A DNA stretch of 64,000 nt from Alnus glutinosa (taxonomy: Eukaryota > Streptophyta > Magnoliopsida > Fagales > Betulaceae). This document shows, one piece after another, positions 45,468 through 57,855 of the stretch. The position numbers and the translations under genes are program-made. The stretch lies in NCBI RefSeq assembly GCF_958979055.1, contig NC_084890.1, positions 31,913,116 through 31,977,115 on the forward strand, read 5' to 3'. Numbering within the stretch: position 1 is the first letter of the stretch; each line of letters begins with the position of its first letter. Under the pieces are notes generated by a model. That model did no database searches, was not told the origin of the DNA, and saw only the letters and a program-made list of their open reading frames with translations.

Positions 45468-46980
45468 TCTTTGATATTTGGGACACTAGACACGTTTGAC
45501 AGTCATTGTATCAACACTATGTATCAGCCGGTCTTTATGTTTCCGAATCACTTTCAGAAGGGCCGGCTCGATAAATTTTAAGGTTTAAGGCGATAAGTTT
45601 AAGCGAGAATTTTTTCTTATATTAAAGATTTATTAGATTAAATTTATTTTAATGTTTATATTATATATTTTTTTTTTAATAGGTTAATTAGAGCACTTTA
45701 TTCTTTTTATTAAATTTATTTTAATGTTGGAGAAAAAATTATGCACATTGGACTTTGATGAATATAAAAGTGAGGCTTTTAAAAAGAGTAAATAAGTGAA
45801 ATTTTCCAAAAATTTATAGATGTTGAGAATTTTCATGAACGTGAATAATGAGACTTTCAATTTGTGATCACTTTTACCATAATTGAGGACCTTAATTAGA
45901 AACTATTTATTAAATTTTTACCGTATTAGAGCCTTAAATAATTTTTTTGAAAAGAATCTTTATTATATAATTATTAATTGGAGGCCTTAATTAGAGAGTA
46001 TTTGTTAACTTTTTTACCATATTAGAGCCTTAAAATATTTTTTAAAAAATAGCCTTTATTGTAATTATCAATTGGGGGGCTTAATTAGATAATATTTATT
46101 ACCTTTCTACCATATTAGAGCCTTAAAATTCTTCTCTTTTTATTTTTTTTATTTTTTTATTTTTTATTTTTTGCATTCATTGTATAATTAGTCGGGGGCC
46201 TTAAACGACCGCCTAAATTACCTAAGGCTTGAGCCGCCCATGACTTCCAAGCAACTTGGCGTAGATAATTAGTTATAGCTAAAAAAAAAAAAAAAAAAAA
46301 AAAACCAAGTAATTTGTAGAAATTAAAGATCAAAGAGGAGAAGGTTGGGGGCAAGCGAACAATTTGGCCCTCAAAATCTAGCTTCATTAGTCATAATTCT
46401 AGAAATGGGAACTAATTACATACAAGTCCACCATCATGACTATCAATATGTATCTTTAGTCTTCAAATTAATATACACAGTCTTACTTATTGTTGCTTCA
46501 GGGTTTTATATATAGTGACTTGGCCAAGCTAGTACTCATAAACATCAAGTTTGAATTTGGACCTTCTTTGAATGCAAATAATTCTTTGGGGTGACACTGA
46601 CCCGCGTAGAAATGATGTTTTTATTTGTACGGTGTCCTGAATATCTAGTCGGGGTGATGCCCTGTATACCCTAGTTATAAACTTCCAAAATAAAAATTAA
46701 AGAAATAAACATGTGGAAGAAAATTATCAACACCAAAAAAATAAAAATAAAAATCACTGAAGCAACAAGTGTTCCTTTTACTTTTCTTCTTCTTGTCACG
46801 ATGCTTGCACTCTGATTAGAAAATCATAATGACGTACAACAAGTTTTGTGTGTTTATCGCCTAACCTAAAATTGTCAGCAAGCAAAACAGGATGGGTGAT
46901 CGATGGCAAAAAAGCCTATCCTCCCCAGTTGGCAGGGTGGCAGTAAAAACTTGGTGTCTTTTGTATCGATCTAGCACCAC
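45468..46980. repeat. Duplicated upstream flank of an ankyrin gene
   Basis: Outside the insertion at 45558-46240 this matches 5440-5940 upstream of copy A in order: ACGTTTGAC.GTCA.TGTAT, then CAACTTGGCGTA.ATAATTA with a poly-A run and AAGTAATTTGT. After that come TGTGTTTATC.CCTAA and the GATGGG..GATGG.AAAAAGCC block. It is the upstream region of copy D, pushed away by transposons. Confidence 0.7.
45558..46240. mobile_element. GGGCCGGCTC repeat element
   Basis: It starts GGGCCGGCTCGATAAATTTT and ends GGCTTGAGCCGCCC, an imperfect terminal inversion. The interior has about four diverged copies of a unit with GGCCTTAATTAGA and CCATATTAGAGCCTTAAA. It interrupts the duplicated ankyrin flank. A partial relative lies in the last phosphatase intron (to about 16190). 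The class is uncertain. Confidence 0.55.
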
Positions 46981-47014
46981 TCAGGTGGATCGGGGGCCAC
47001 CCCAGATGTGGAGG

Positions 47015-49294
47015 TGTTAGTTATTGTGGAGCCTGGTCGAGACGGACATAAGATCTCGTCCGAACGGAAGCCCCAGAAACCAGCCAAGATTTAAGCATGT
47101 ACGGAGGGCAGTATGCACATTCGAACAAGAGCTCCAAGGAGTGCCAGAATTCAAGGAGCGTCTAGAAGGGAGCTCCAGGAGATGCTCGATTTCCGACATG
47201 TTCGGACGATGCGTTGGTATGTCTGGACAGGTGGGGCGCAAGGTTACAAAGCACTTAGGGCGTCCAAACGCTGCCGCGAAAAACACAAAGTTCTTTTACA
47301 GGTTTAGTATAGTGGTTTTCCATATAGACATTCTTTAGAGGTTTTCTAAGTTTGAGAGTTGAAAAGTTTAATCAATGTCTCTGTATTTTAAAAGTCTTCT
47401 CTATTATTTTTCTCCATCATAGTGAAATCTGGTGCAACTCAGTGAACATAGCCTTTAGTGGTGAAAAGGAGAGTCTGGTGTGCAAACTGAACAAGGACTT
47501 ATATGGCCTCAAACAAGCTCCAAGACAATGGTACAAGGAGTTTGATAGCTTCATGTGTAGTACTGGGTTTATGAAAAGTTTTGAGAAATCTTATATTGTC
47601 CTACTGTTGTATGTGGATGATATGCGCGTTATAGGGTCTAGTATTTGGGAGATTAACAGTCTGAAGAAACAGTTCTCAAAGTAGTTTGCAATGGAGGATT
47701 TAGGAGCTACAAAACAAATCCTGGGTATGTGAATTGTTAGGGACATGGCGAATGGTACGCTGAAACTTTCACAGACAGAATATGTGAAGAAAGTTCTCAG
47801 CAGATTTAGCATGGATGGAGCTAATTAGTGAGCACACCCTTGGAAAGTCATTTTAGACTAACCAATGATCAATTACCAAAGATGGATCAGGAGAAGGATT
47901 ACATGAGCAAGGTACTCTACGCCTCAGTTATGGGTAGTCTGGTGTACGCTATGGTGTGTACAAGACCGGACATTGCACTTTAAGTGGGAGTAATGAGCAA
48001 GAACATGAATAATTCGGGTAAGCAACATTGGGAAGCAGTCAAGTGGATTTTTAAATATCTGAAATGCACATTAGATAGATCCCTTTGCTTCATAGGAGTA
48101 GGTTTGAAGCTAGAAGGTTATCTGAAGCTTCAAAGCAGTCAAGTTGATCTCGCAGGTGATGCTAATAGCAGAAAAAGTACTACTGGGTTTGTGTATACCT
48201 TGGGTGGTATAGCTGTGTATTGAGATTTAAAGTTGCAGAAAATTGTTACTATTTCCACAACAGAAGCTAAATATGTAGCTGTGACAGAAGCTAGCTACAA
48301 GATTTCCATGATGAGTTTGGTAAGAAGAATGTGCCTTTTTTTTTTTTTTTTTTTTTGTGTGAAGAACCCAGAGAACCATTGAAGAACGAAGTATATTCAA
48401 TTAAGGTATCACTTCATTCGCTTTCTTCTAGAAAGTGATCAGTTGATTTTTGAGAAGATTCTTAGAATTGAAAATCTAGCAGACATATTGAGAAAATGTG
48501 TAACTATTGAAAACCTGAAGCTATGATCAGCTTCAGTTGGTCTTCAAGCTTGGAAGCTAGGTGGAGAAGTTGCAGCAGTGATGCTTAAGATCTTGAGGCC
48601 TATGGAGCACGATGTTGGCGGGGAGGCTAGTCTCTAACTAGGAGATTGTTAGTTATTGTGGAGCCTTTTTGGATAGACAAAAGATCCCGTCTGGATGGAA
48701 GCCCAAGAACCAACCAAGATTCAAGCGTGCCTAAACGAGCATTATACACGTTCGAACAGGAGATCCAGGGTGTGCTAGAATTCAAGAGCGTTCGGACAGG
48801 CTGGATACAAGTCCAGACGGGAGCTCCAGAAGATGCTTGATTTCCAGCATGTCAGGATGATGCGTTGGTATATCAGGACAGGCAAGCCATCAGGGTTACA
48901 AAACCCTAAGGGCGTCCAGACATCTGCTTAAGCCGTTCGGACGCGCTGCCTTTAAACCTGCAGTTTTGTATTTTAAAAACTGTCTTGGGATTTTGGGAGT
49001 ATTGAAAAAGAATTGAAAAATAGGAAACAGAAATGTCTTTTACAGGTTTGTTATTGAGTTTTTATGAGTTTGAAAGTTGAAAAGTTTAATCAACGTCTAT
49101 TATTTTTAAAGTCTCCTGTATTATTTTTCTCCATCATAGTGAAATCTGCTGCAACTCTATGGGTTTAGCCTTTAGTAGCGAACTACGTAAATCTTATATT
49201 CTTTTGCGATTCCCTAATATATTGTCTTTATTCTTTATTCTTATTTTTCGCATCTCATGAATTTTGAAAAATAAAATTGAATTTTTCCCCAACA
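47015..49294 (+). mobile_element. Old Copia retrotransposon with internal deletion
   Basis: The left LTR (47015 to about 47464) and the right LTR (48647-49294) both start TGTTAGTTATTGTGGAGCC and are clearly diverged. The right one ends TTTTTCCCCAACA. Flanking 5-mers are GGAGG and GGGGG, a decayed TSD. The left LTR lacks its end and runs directly into the reverse transcriptase, so the primer-binding site, gag, protease and integrase are gone. Confidence 0.8.
47465..48340 (+). pseudogene. Copia reverse transcriptase / RNase H remnant
   Basis: Translation in pieces: ESLVCKLNKDLYGLKQAPRQ, LLLYVDDM (the RT YVDD motif), FAMEDLGATKQILGM, LVYAMVCTRPDIA, DLAGDANSRKSTTGFVYTLG and the RNase H end TISTTEAKYVAVTEA. 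Several in-frame stops and a poly-T insertion near 48338 show that it is dead. Confidence 0.9.
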
Positions 49295-50029
49295 GGGGGT
49301 TGTCTAAGAATCACCCCTAGGTTATTTGCATTGACACGTTACGTTGTGACAAAGTAATCATTTTGTAACTAACGTTACAATTATCCGTAAATCGTAACAA
49401 GCGCAAAATAACTTTGGGACCAGATCTCAACAAAGCCTTAATTAAACACATTTTGCCTTTTGCTTTTTTTTAACAAAAATTATATGAGGTTGTTTTTCTT
49501 AGGTATTTTTTTTTTCTTCTTCTTTTTTTGTACACAGATATGAGATAAAAAAAAAATAAAAATAAAAATAAAATAAAAAAAAAAAATTCAAAGAGATAAA
49601 ATCAACTTATAGAGGTAGGAATAGTTTTTTCTTGGTTTAAATCTAATTTTATTTTTTACAATTTGATAGTGTAATTGTTTTTAGAAAATTTTTGTTTTGT
49701 TTTGTTTTTTTTTTTTTTTTTCCTATTTGTTATGTCCTGTAAGATGTAATTTCGTGTGTTATGTATTTGATTTCTAAACGAAGTAACTTTGGAAACTTAG
49801 TTAAGATTACTTACAAATAATTGAAGGCAAAATATAGTCTAGTATATATAAACCACTGAGTCTTAATGGAAATAGGTAAGATGAACATCAATCCAAAGTC
49901 TTTATTTGCTGAATTCTTTCCTTGGCGTACCTGTTCAATATCCATTGAACCTCCGACAATTTTCCTTCCTTTTCGATTGACTTGTATTTCATGTTTTTTG
50001 TTGATCAATTCCCCGAACGGCATCTTTCG
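49295..50029. other. 3' flank of ankyrin copy B
   Basis: AT-rich with poly-A/T runs. From about 49890 it matches the other copies' 3' flanks (AATCCAAAGTCTTTATTTGCT). No gene is seen. Confidence 0.6.
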
Positions 50030-53000
50030 CTAGAAAATTCTACGTTTATTTGGCCGAAAAAGAAATCTAGACTTGTATGTTGAGAGGAATGTATCAACCC
50101 AAAGTTTATGATGTAGTACCACAAACGAAGTAACTGGGACAGCAACCGAAGTGATTACAACAACCGGAACCCATGCCCTTACGTTTCTATACACCAAAAA
50201 ACAAGTTGCACTGAATGCTACCATCATGCCTGCCATGGAGATGAAGAGTGTGGCAAGTCCAAACACCAACTTTGAAGGTAATGACCGGTAGAAATCCTCT
50301 TCTGTGTAACGTGACGTGAGAATTGACAAGAAAATTGCTATTGAAGTCGAAGAGGAACATAGTGCTATTGTATCTGATATGAAGAATACCATAAACCAGT
50401 TACTTCTTAAAAAAATAGGAGTGCCTGTTTCTTGATTGCTGCCACCTGGTACAGTGAAAGCTGCAGCAAAAATCACAGTAGCAATCAATGTTGCCACGAG
50501 CATGCAATAATTTGCTGTGTCCTTCATCCACTTTTCACCATCTTTCTGTAAATATGTATGTCTCTTTATAAATATCTCCTTGGGTGTTTCGCCCTCAAAA
50601 TTCTTCATGTTCACATACGATAGCGGCACAATCTTTTCTATCTCCTATAGTTGAAGAGGTAATAATTTAACCATAATATATGCAACTAAAAGAAAAAAAA
50701 AATTAAATAATATTATCACTCACCTTAAACCATAATAACTCCCGTTGCATTTGAAGTGCTGCTCCAGATACGATATTTAGTCGATCTAAAGGAGCCAATT
50801 GTCCAGCTAAATGCAGCATGTTCTCATTGGTTTCGGAAGTTTTACAGGATGCAAGGTGATTCTTGTTAGTACCTAGCTCATATATTAGATTGAACACACT
50901 CTCTTGTCTATATACAATAGCAATGTGAAATAAACTCATATTATTTTCGTTTCGTTGCCAAATAAGGTCAGGATAAGAGCGTATAAGTATAATTAGAAAT
51001 TCAACATTTCCAACTTTTGCAGCTTCTAAAATTAAAGTCTGAACCATGTTTGATGAGAACTGGTTGTGAGGAATACCAACCATTTTCCAAAGGCGTTCTA
51101 CTAATTGATGGGCTAATGTATTCATCAAAGCTTTGTTAGAGATCCCTTTGAACCCTGTCGTTGAGAGAAAAGAATCTATTCACAAATCAGAGATAGTTCG
51201 GTAATAAAGAAATATTAAATCTATATAATTATTTTACCAATATCCATAATAAGAAATGATATATATTGATCAAAGTTTGATAAAATATAAATGCAAAGAT
51301 AACTAAAGCATTAAATGTGGCTATTTATGTCCTAATTTTAAATCTCTTCTATCTATCTTTTGAATTGAAGTAATTAAAACGAAACACTAGCTTTTGCAAA
51401 AAAAAAAAAAAACACTATACAGTACTCCCATGTTCTTGTGTGTATAAAAGAAACCGTGACATGTATTACAATAGATTGAGACATTTCAAATGAAAAATAG
51501 CTTATCATGATCATGTAAAGGTCATTTGAGTAAAATTTTCACTAAGTTGTGATTAATGTAATAAAAGAACTACTTGGGAAATGTCGTATATATCTCTGCA
51601 ATTAAAGAAGTTTGGGTTGGAGGCAAACAAACAGGAATTTAAGCGACTTTTCCAGAATGATAGCGGACTTTCTCTGCAAATTGCAAAAGGTTTCCTGGTG
51701 AACATTTCCAATGCTTTCCACCCACATGCAGGGTCAACAGTTGATATGTCTAGATCCATTTCAAGAATTTTCAATGCTATATCTGTCCATAAAAACGGCA
51801 CGTTAAATTTGATCATTAATTGTCAAAAGGTTAGTTAAGAAATCCTTATAATTAATTACATATATGGTCGCTAATATTGCAATATAAATGGTAAGTACTC
51901 CATCCAACTTGTCTAACTGCCTCAAGTTCATCAAACAAAGTTATAGTCAGATATCTAGTACTGTAGGGCTTACCATACATATCATTGTAAATAGTGTCAA
52001 GAAGGAGCCGAGTGCGATCATTAGCTGCCAAATGTTGAAAAGGAGTCACAGAGAAAAGATACGAGACCATGTCTGTATGTCCTTGACAAGTTGCAACGTG
52101 GAGTGGTATGTTTTCCTCGCAATCATGGATCAATAGCGGTTTATTGTTCATTTCCACCAGCTGCTCAGCAATTCTCACGATTCCTGATTGAGCAGCATAG
52201 TGAAGGGCCGTAGCTCCTTTTATGTTTTTCAATTCCAAGTCCTTCGGAGTCATCCATTTCAACAATTCTTTTGTAAAAGCTGTGTGTTGTGCCATCACTG
52301 CATTGTTAAGTGCCGTCCCTTTCTGTTTCGTTATGGGAGCTCGTACCCAGTCTGGGTATTTCTCAAGAAAAGCCTTAGCAGCCGGCCAATCCCCTTTTAT
52401 GGCAGCATGAAGGAGGGGACCACCCAGGGCACGGTATTCATCTAATGTTCTTCCCCTGGATATATTTTTTTTTAAGAAAAAAAAAAAAAAGTTTAGTTAC
52501 AACTTTTGGTACATGTGATTTAAAAATTTATTTTTTGATACCTCAGTTTTAACTAATGAGGGTTGACATGTGTCAACCAATGAGGGTTTAAAAACTTTAT
52601 TTTTATTTTTTTAAGTTTTATTAATTTTTATTTTTCAATTAATTTTTAAAGATTTTTTTTTCTATTTTTATTTTATATTGTGCCACGTGTCAACCCTCAT
52701 TGGTTAACACGAGGCAGACCGTTAAATATTGGACCAAAAAATAGACAGAGGTACTAAATCCGTCTTTTCTCAAAACCCAGGTATCATTTGTGATGGGAAT
52801 TGAAACTAAGGTACCAAAAAATAAAATTTTTAAACACAGGTACCAAATATGTCTTTAATCCTATAATTTCATTAATGGTATTTTTGTGATTGGGGTTGAC
52901 ATTGATATTTTTTTGTAATTTAGGAGGAACTTTAATACAATTGATAGTTTGGGAAGACATTACAATAAAGTTGTGGTTTAAGCTAGGGAGATATGTGTAA

Positions 53001-54740
53001 TTTTTCCCTCTTGTTTTGTTTCATTATTTATTATTATTGTTTTGGGTTCTTTCTAGGCCTACTGAAGGTGCTTAACAGAACATTTTGGCCCATTCCACAT
53101 CGGCAGTTTTTGCAAGGTAAAATGGAACAAACAAAAGAGTTTTTCTTAAAATTCGGTTCTCATTCTATAAAAATGCAATGTACGTGTCAATTGAGTTGCA
53201 AAAATACACATGTTTTTTTAGTAGTAAGGATAAAATCAGAAATTTTTTTATTAAAAAGTGATGCACTGTTCATATTCTATTTAAAAAAACATATACTTCT
53301 CATGTACAAAATTATACATATATGGCTTTTTTATAGGCGGTTGGAGAAAGGAAATGAATCGCATTCATAGCATTTTTCCTGAAGATAATTAGAAATCAAA
53401 CTCGGTCACATGTGTATTTGACTGCATATGACCAGAGAAAGAGAGATACTTTTTTGTTTTTTATAAGTAAGAGAGATAATTGGTCTATTCCCTAACTACA
53501 TCAATAAAATATTGATTTTTGCTTTCATTCTCTTCTTTAAGAAAACTATAAAGAAACTCTAAGAAAATAATATTTAAATATAAAAAAAATAAAAAATAAA
53601 TAAAGAATAAAGAATACGTTGAAGCATGTGTATAGATAAAGCTGTACGTAGAGAAATTTGCATTTTTTCGCTGGGATCTATTGCTGAAAATGCTCTTACA
53701 TGTTTGGAAGGATGCTAACTAGACGTTTGGAAGAGCTAGTTTATCTTATAGGCAATCTTCTAACCTTAAAGTGAAATTTTCTCTTCTTTAATTTTCGTGT
53801 GTATGCATGCATGCGTGTTTGCAAGTGTTGTTTTGTTTAATTATTGTTAATATTAAATTTTGGGTTCTTTCTTGGGCGGCAGAAGATGCTTAAGAAAACA
53901 TTTTGGTCCCTTTCGAAATGGCGTACTTTTAGCAATATTGTGGAATGGAAAGGATTGCAAAAACAAAGGGTCTGAACAGACTTGGAAGCTTAAATTCCAA
54001 GCTGAGTATTGTCTTCTATATATAGGGTCTTACAAGATGTGCTATCAAAGGTAAGTTACAATGTGGAGCGTTCCTATACAGCGGGACAAGGAACTAAAAG
54101 GAAGGAATACAATAGTAACAAGGAAAGGGAGAACAGAATAAGATAAACATATAATCGTTGGCTATATAAGGAAATATATAGCCGTTCGGAATATGTTGTT
54201 GCTGTGACTTTGGTAAGGTGATCGCAGAGTCTTGATATATCACAAGGCCGTGATATATGGGATCCGTATAAGTACATGATTGTGATTGGAATGAATTAGT
54301 CCTGATTGCGCAATAGCTGGGATGCTAGCTGCCGATTGCACAATCCTTGGGATTGCACTGCAGTGTCATGCAAGGCATGTTCTGCAAAATCATGTAAGGC
54401 ATGTTCTGCAGAATCATGCAAGCTAGGCACGATTTGCAGTGTCATGCAAGGTTGGCTGCTGTCTTAACAAGGATAACTTGGAAAGAAAAAAAATACTTTC
54501 ATGACAGTTTTCCCTAAGATATTCAAAACTGTGTTACATGTACGTCTGCAGAGAATTAAATTGTGGGTACATTGAATCATACAGAAATTGTAGAGGAGAG
54601 GCCTGGCTATATATAGATCTAGCCCAACAAATTAACCTAAGAATGTCTACGTGAATGCATGCGAGACAATAGAAAAAGAGAGGGCAGTTACCCTCATTAG
54701 GTTCGCTTGAGCTTGGCTCCTCTATATATATCTCTCTCAT
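50030..54740 (-). pseudogene. Ankyrin-PGG copy B, one-base frameshift
   Basis: Exons by comparison with C: 54740-54692 (MREIYIEEPSSSEPNEG), 52455-51974, 51782-51633, 51154-50724 and 50644-50030. Exon 2 holds ankyrin repeats (GPLLHAAIKGDWPAAKAFLE, TALHYAAQSGIVRIAEQLVE). Exon 4 adds LWKMVGIPHNQF and VGNVEFLIILIRSYPDLIW. Exon 5 has the PGG domain (LVATLIATVIFAAAFTVPGG) and about four membrane helices. Splice sites and exons 3-5 are intact. The start of exon 2 is one base short: 13 nt from the acceptor to TTA, where A and C have 14. Joining exon 1 therefore breaks the frame. An older long exon 1 like C's is visible at about 54750-54860 but has stops (ANWNAAS*). A truncated protein from an internal start, or an unseen alternative first exon, remains possible. 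Confidence 0.75.
52456..54691. repeat. Long intron 1 of copy B with MITE and duplicated leader segments
   Basis: A foldback MITE occupies about 52495-52860, with arms carrying AATGAGGGTTGACA and the complement TGTCAACCCTCATTGG and ends resembling GGTACC..TTTGGTACC. Two segments, about 53050-53160 and 53870-53990, repeat sequence also found at 62465-62540 in copy C (GAAGGTGCTTAACA.A.CATTTT). Around 54330-54450, short repeats of CATGCAAGGCATGTTCTGCA occur. Confidence 0.6.
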
Positions 54741-57234
54741 TTCGACAAATCTTGGCCCTTGTGGTACTAGCCTAGCTAGCGGCGTTCCAGTTGGCCAAAT
54801 CTTGTGCAAGAGAGCTCAGCCAGAGCTGAATTTTGATGAAAACAGACCATTGCTTGAGTATCAGAATCTTCCATTTTTTTTCTTTCTTTAGCAAGAAGAT
54901 AAATCAGATAGAAAATAAACGGATTAACAAATGATTATTATGATATTATATTTGTACGTTTAATATAGTAGATTTGATGAAGAGTACTGGAGGCAAAATC
55001 GGCTCACTTTACATTATAATATGGAGGCAAATTAAATAGGCTCCTTTTACATTATACTTTACTATTTACTTGTCATGATCGAGGGATTGTTTTGCTAGCC
55101 GTGAGAGTATTCTCGATCACAAACTAGGATACCGTCAACCATTACCATAACATCAATCGATATCATTTTCATATATACATGTACATGATGCGTGCTAACA
55201 TAACATTTTACTTTCCCTTAATTGCTTTCATGTTCATGCAAGTAAATAACATCATAACTTAAATACAAATCATTTATCATGCACATCTTAACTTTTCATA
55301 AAAATTATATCAAATCTCGTAAATCATCATCAAAGCATATCTCAACACAATTCAAACTATCGAAAAGTATTCATAAACCATACATCATCTAATATATAAT
55401 TGGCTCGAATTTAAACAATCATAACGTACATGCTTATAAAACCATTTGAAATCATTCTTTAGCTTACTAAGTGGTAATGCATGCATACCAAGCTAGCTTT
55501 AAAACAATTGGCATAATTGAAGTTTTAATCATTAGTTCAACAACGTAACCCATGGTTTAAATGGTGTGCAGGAATTCATTTTACACAAAAGCCCCAAGCC
55601 AATTTAGGAATTTAGTCTTACATTCAAAAATTGACCAAATGTAGAGAAATTTTGGGATTTTGAAATTACCTCAAATTGATCGGTAGATTGAAAATTCTAA
55701 CATTGCCCGAAGCTCAAAAATGATGAAGGACTTGATTTGAAACAACCCAAGCTCAAACCTATAGTTTACAAGTGAAAGAGATCAGAGGCAAAGAAAGAGG
55801 GCTGGAATTTTGGAATTTCAGCCTTGAAAAAACATATTGTTCATCCTCCCAAATGCAACCTTTAAGCTTTGCCTTAATTTCAATTGTTATCAAAACCCAT
55901 ACCCATTTTCAATTGTTAGCCAAGCTTTTGTCCAAGTGGCAGAGAGAAAATGATGCAGATGAAAGACTTACAATGTTAGCTCTTGAAAAAAATCTTGACT
56001 AGTTGAACCTCTTCATCCTTGCCATGCCAATTAAGCTCAAGTCACGAGAAGAGAAGAGTGTAAAAGAGGAATAGAAAATGGGGGAGTTTCGGTTTTTCTC
56101 TTGTTGGAGGATCGAATGTGTTGAAATGCATAAGTGAGGAAGGAAGCCTTAGAAAAAAAACAAGGCCTGTGTGGACTCCAAATGAGGCTTCAATTCTCGG
56201 TTTTGGCTTGCAAAAATAAGAATCCAATGCTACCCTTTACTTTGTTTAAGTGGGAAAAGTCAGCAAGTGAGAAAATAAGAGAGAAGGACGGCCGGAAGCT
56301 CGCGTGAATTAAGGAGAGAATTGGTCCCCATGTGTAAGACAATATGGGGATAAGGTGCATGTGTAAAAAAATAAATAAAATTGACCTTCTAGCTAGCTTA
56401 ATTCAAAATGAGAGATCAAAAGATAGGCCTTAGTTGTAATTTTTTTTTTTTCTTGGGCTACAATTCTCAAGCCCGAAGTGTAAGAATAAAACTACCTTGC
56501 TTTATTTTACCTTCTAATCCAACTTATTTTAATTTAATCGTAATTATTTTACTCGCTAGCTTGGAAGTGTTCTTTGTGCCACGACATGGGCACAAAGAAC
56601 GTCTTCTTTATTTCTTTTTGTCTTTGCTTTGAGATAAAATTTCAAACCCAAAGTGGACGGAACATGCATCTTCTTTATTATTTCTTTTCGTACACTTGAT
56701 TATATAAGATCTTGCAACGCGTTCAAGACTTGTAGCTAGTCATCTTCACGTACAGTACTTGATTGATTATATTAGATCTTGCAACATGTTCAAGACTTGT
56801 AGCTAGTCATCTTTATGTACACTGGATTGCTTATCACTTTCAAATAACATCAGGGGCCCACGTGGAATTTAACTGGTAATTTGCATTCACACAAACTTGT
56901 AAACCCAATGTGCAGGGACCAACGTAATTAATTACAATCTTGACTTGTTTTATTTTTCAGGATCTTTCGTATTTGCATTCACACAAACTTTAAAGCCTAA
57001 AGTGGACGGACCATATATTTTTGGATTTATTATTAGTCCTTATTGCTTTTATCACATCACAACATCAATAAGCTTCAATTTTTGTGTAGAAGAAGACTTG
57101 AAGACAAGAAATTCCATATCCAAAGTGAACGGAATGGGAACATGATCTCCTTAATTTGCTCTTTGGATTTATTGTGATCAGTTAGTCAAGCCATGGATTT
57201 ATTGGGATCAACATGTCGGTAGACTCCAACAAAA
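54741..57234. other. Intergenic between copies B and C
   Basis: About 54750-54860 holds a decayed long exon 1 of the ankyrin family (minus strand). A tandem duplication of about 65 bp lies near 56690-56825 (CAAGACTTGTAGCTAGTCAT twice). A further short duplication with TTTGCATTCACACAAACTT lies near 56881 and 56972. No complete gene is seen; the open frames are short and unrecognised. Confidence 0.5.
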
Positions 57235-57855
57235 TGTTGAGACTTTTGAATGGACTTTATGTTATCACATACAGTTAATTGGACATAAATGACATGATTG
57301 GTTCACAATTAGCATTAGATATATAGTTGCTCTTAATTTGAAAAAGCTATTAATTAACTATTATACGCTCTCTCTCTTTCTTTCTTTTTTTTTTTTTTTT
57401 TTAATGTTTTGTGTAGAAATATTTAAAAATAATGAAATTAAATAACCGAATGAGAAATGGAAAAGAATTACAATCGCCAATAAAAAAAAAGGTAGGAAGA
57501 GAAAGTCCGTAAGGGAGAGTCATTCATGGCCCATGGGTGTAATAGATGTCAAAGAAAGGGGTATAGTACGAGTGAATCACTTGATAATTAAATCGAAGTC
57601 TATACTAAATATATGACAGCTTCACTACAATTAACACAGACACACAGTTGCGGGTTCATAAAGCAAAAAAACAATGCGAATATATCTAGTTAAGAAGAAA
57701 ATCAATCCAAAGTACTCTTTATTTGCTCAATTCTTTCCATGGCCTTCCTTGTTCAGCATCCCTTTCATGAACCTCCGACAATCCTCCTTCATTTTTGTTT
57801 GTTTTGCATTTCATGTTTTTGACTGATGAATTTCCCAATCGGCATCTTCCGCTAG

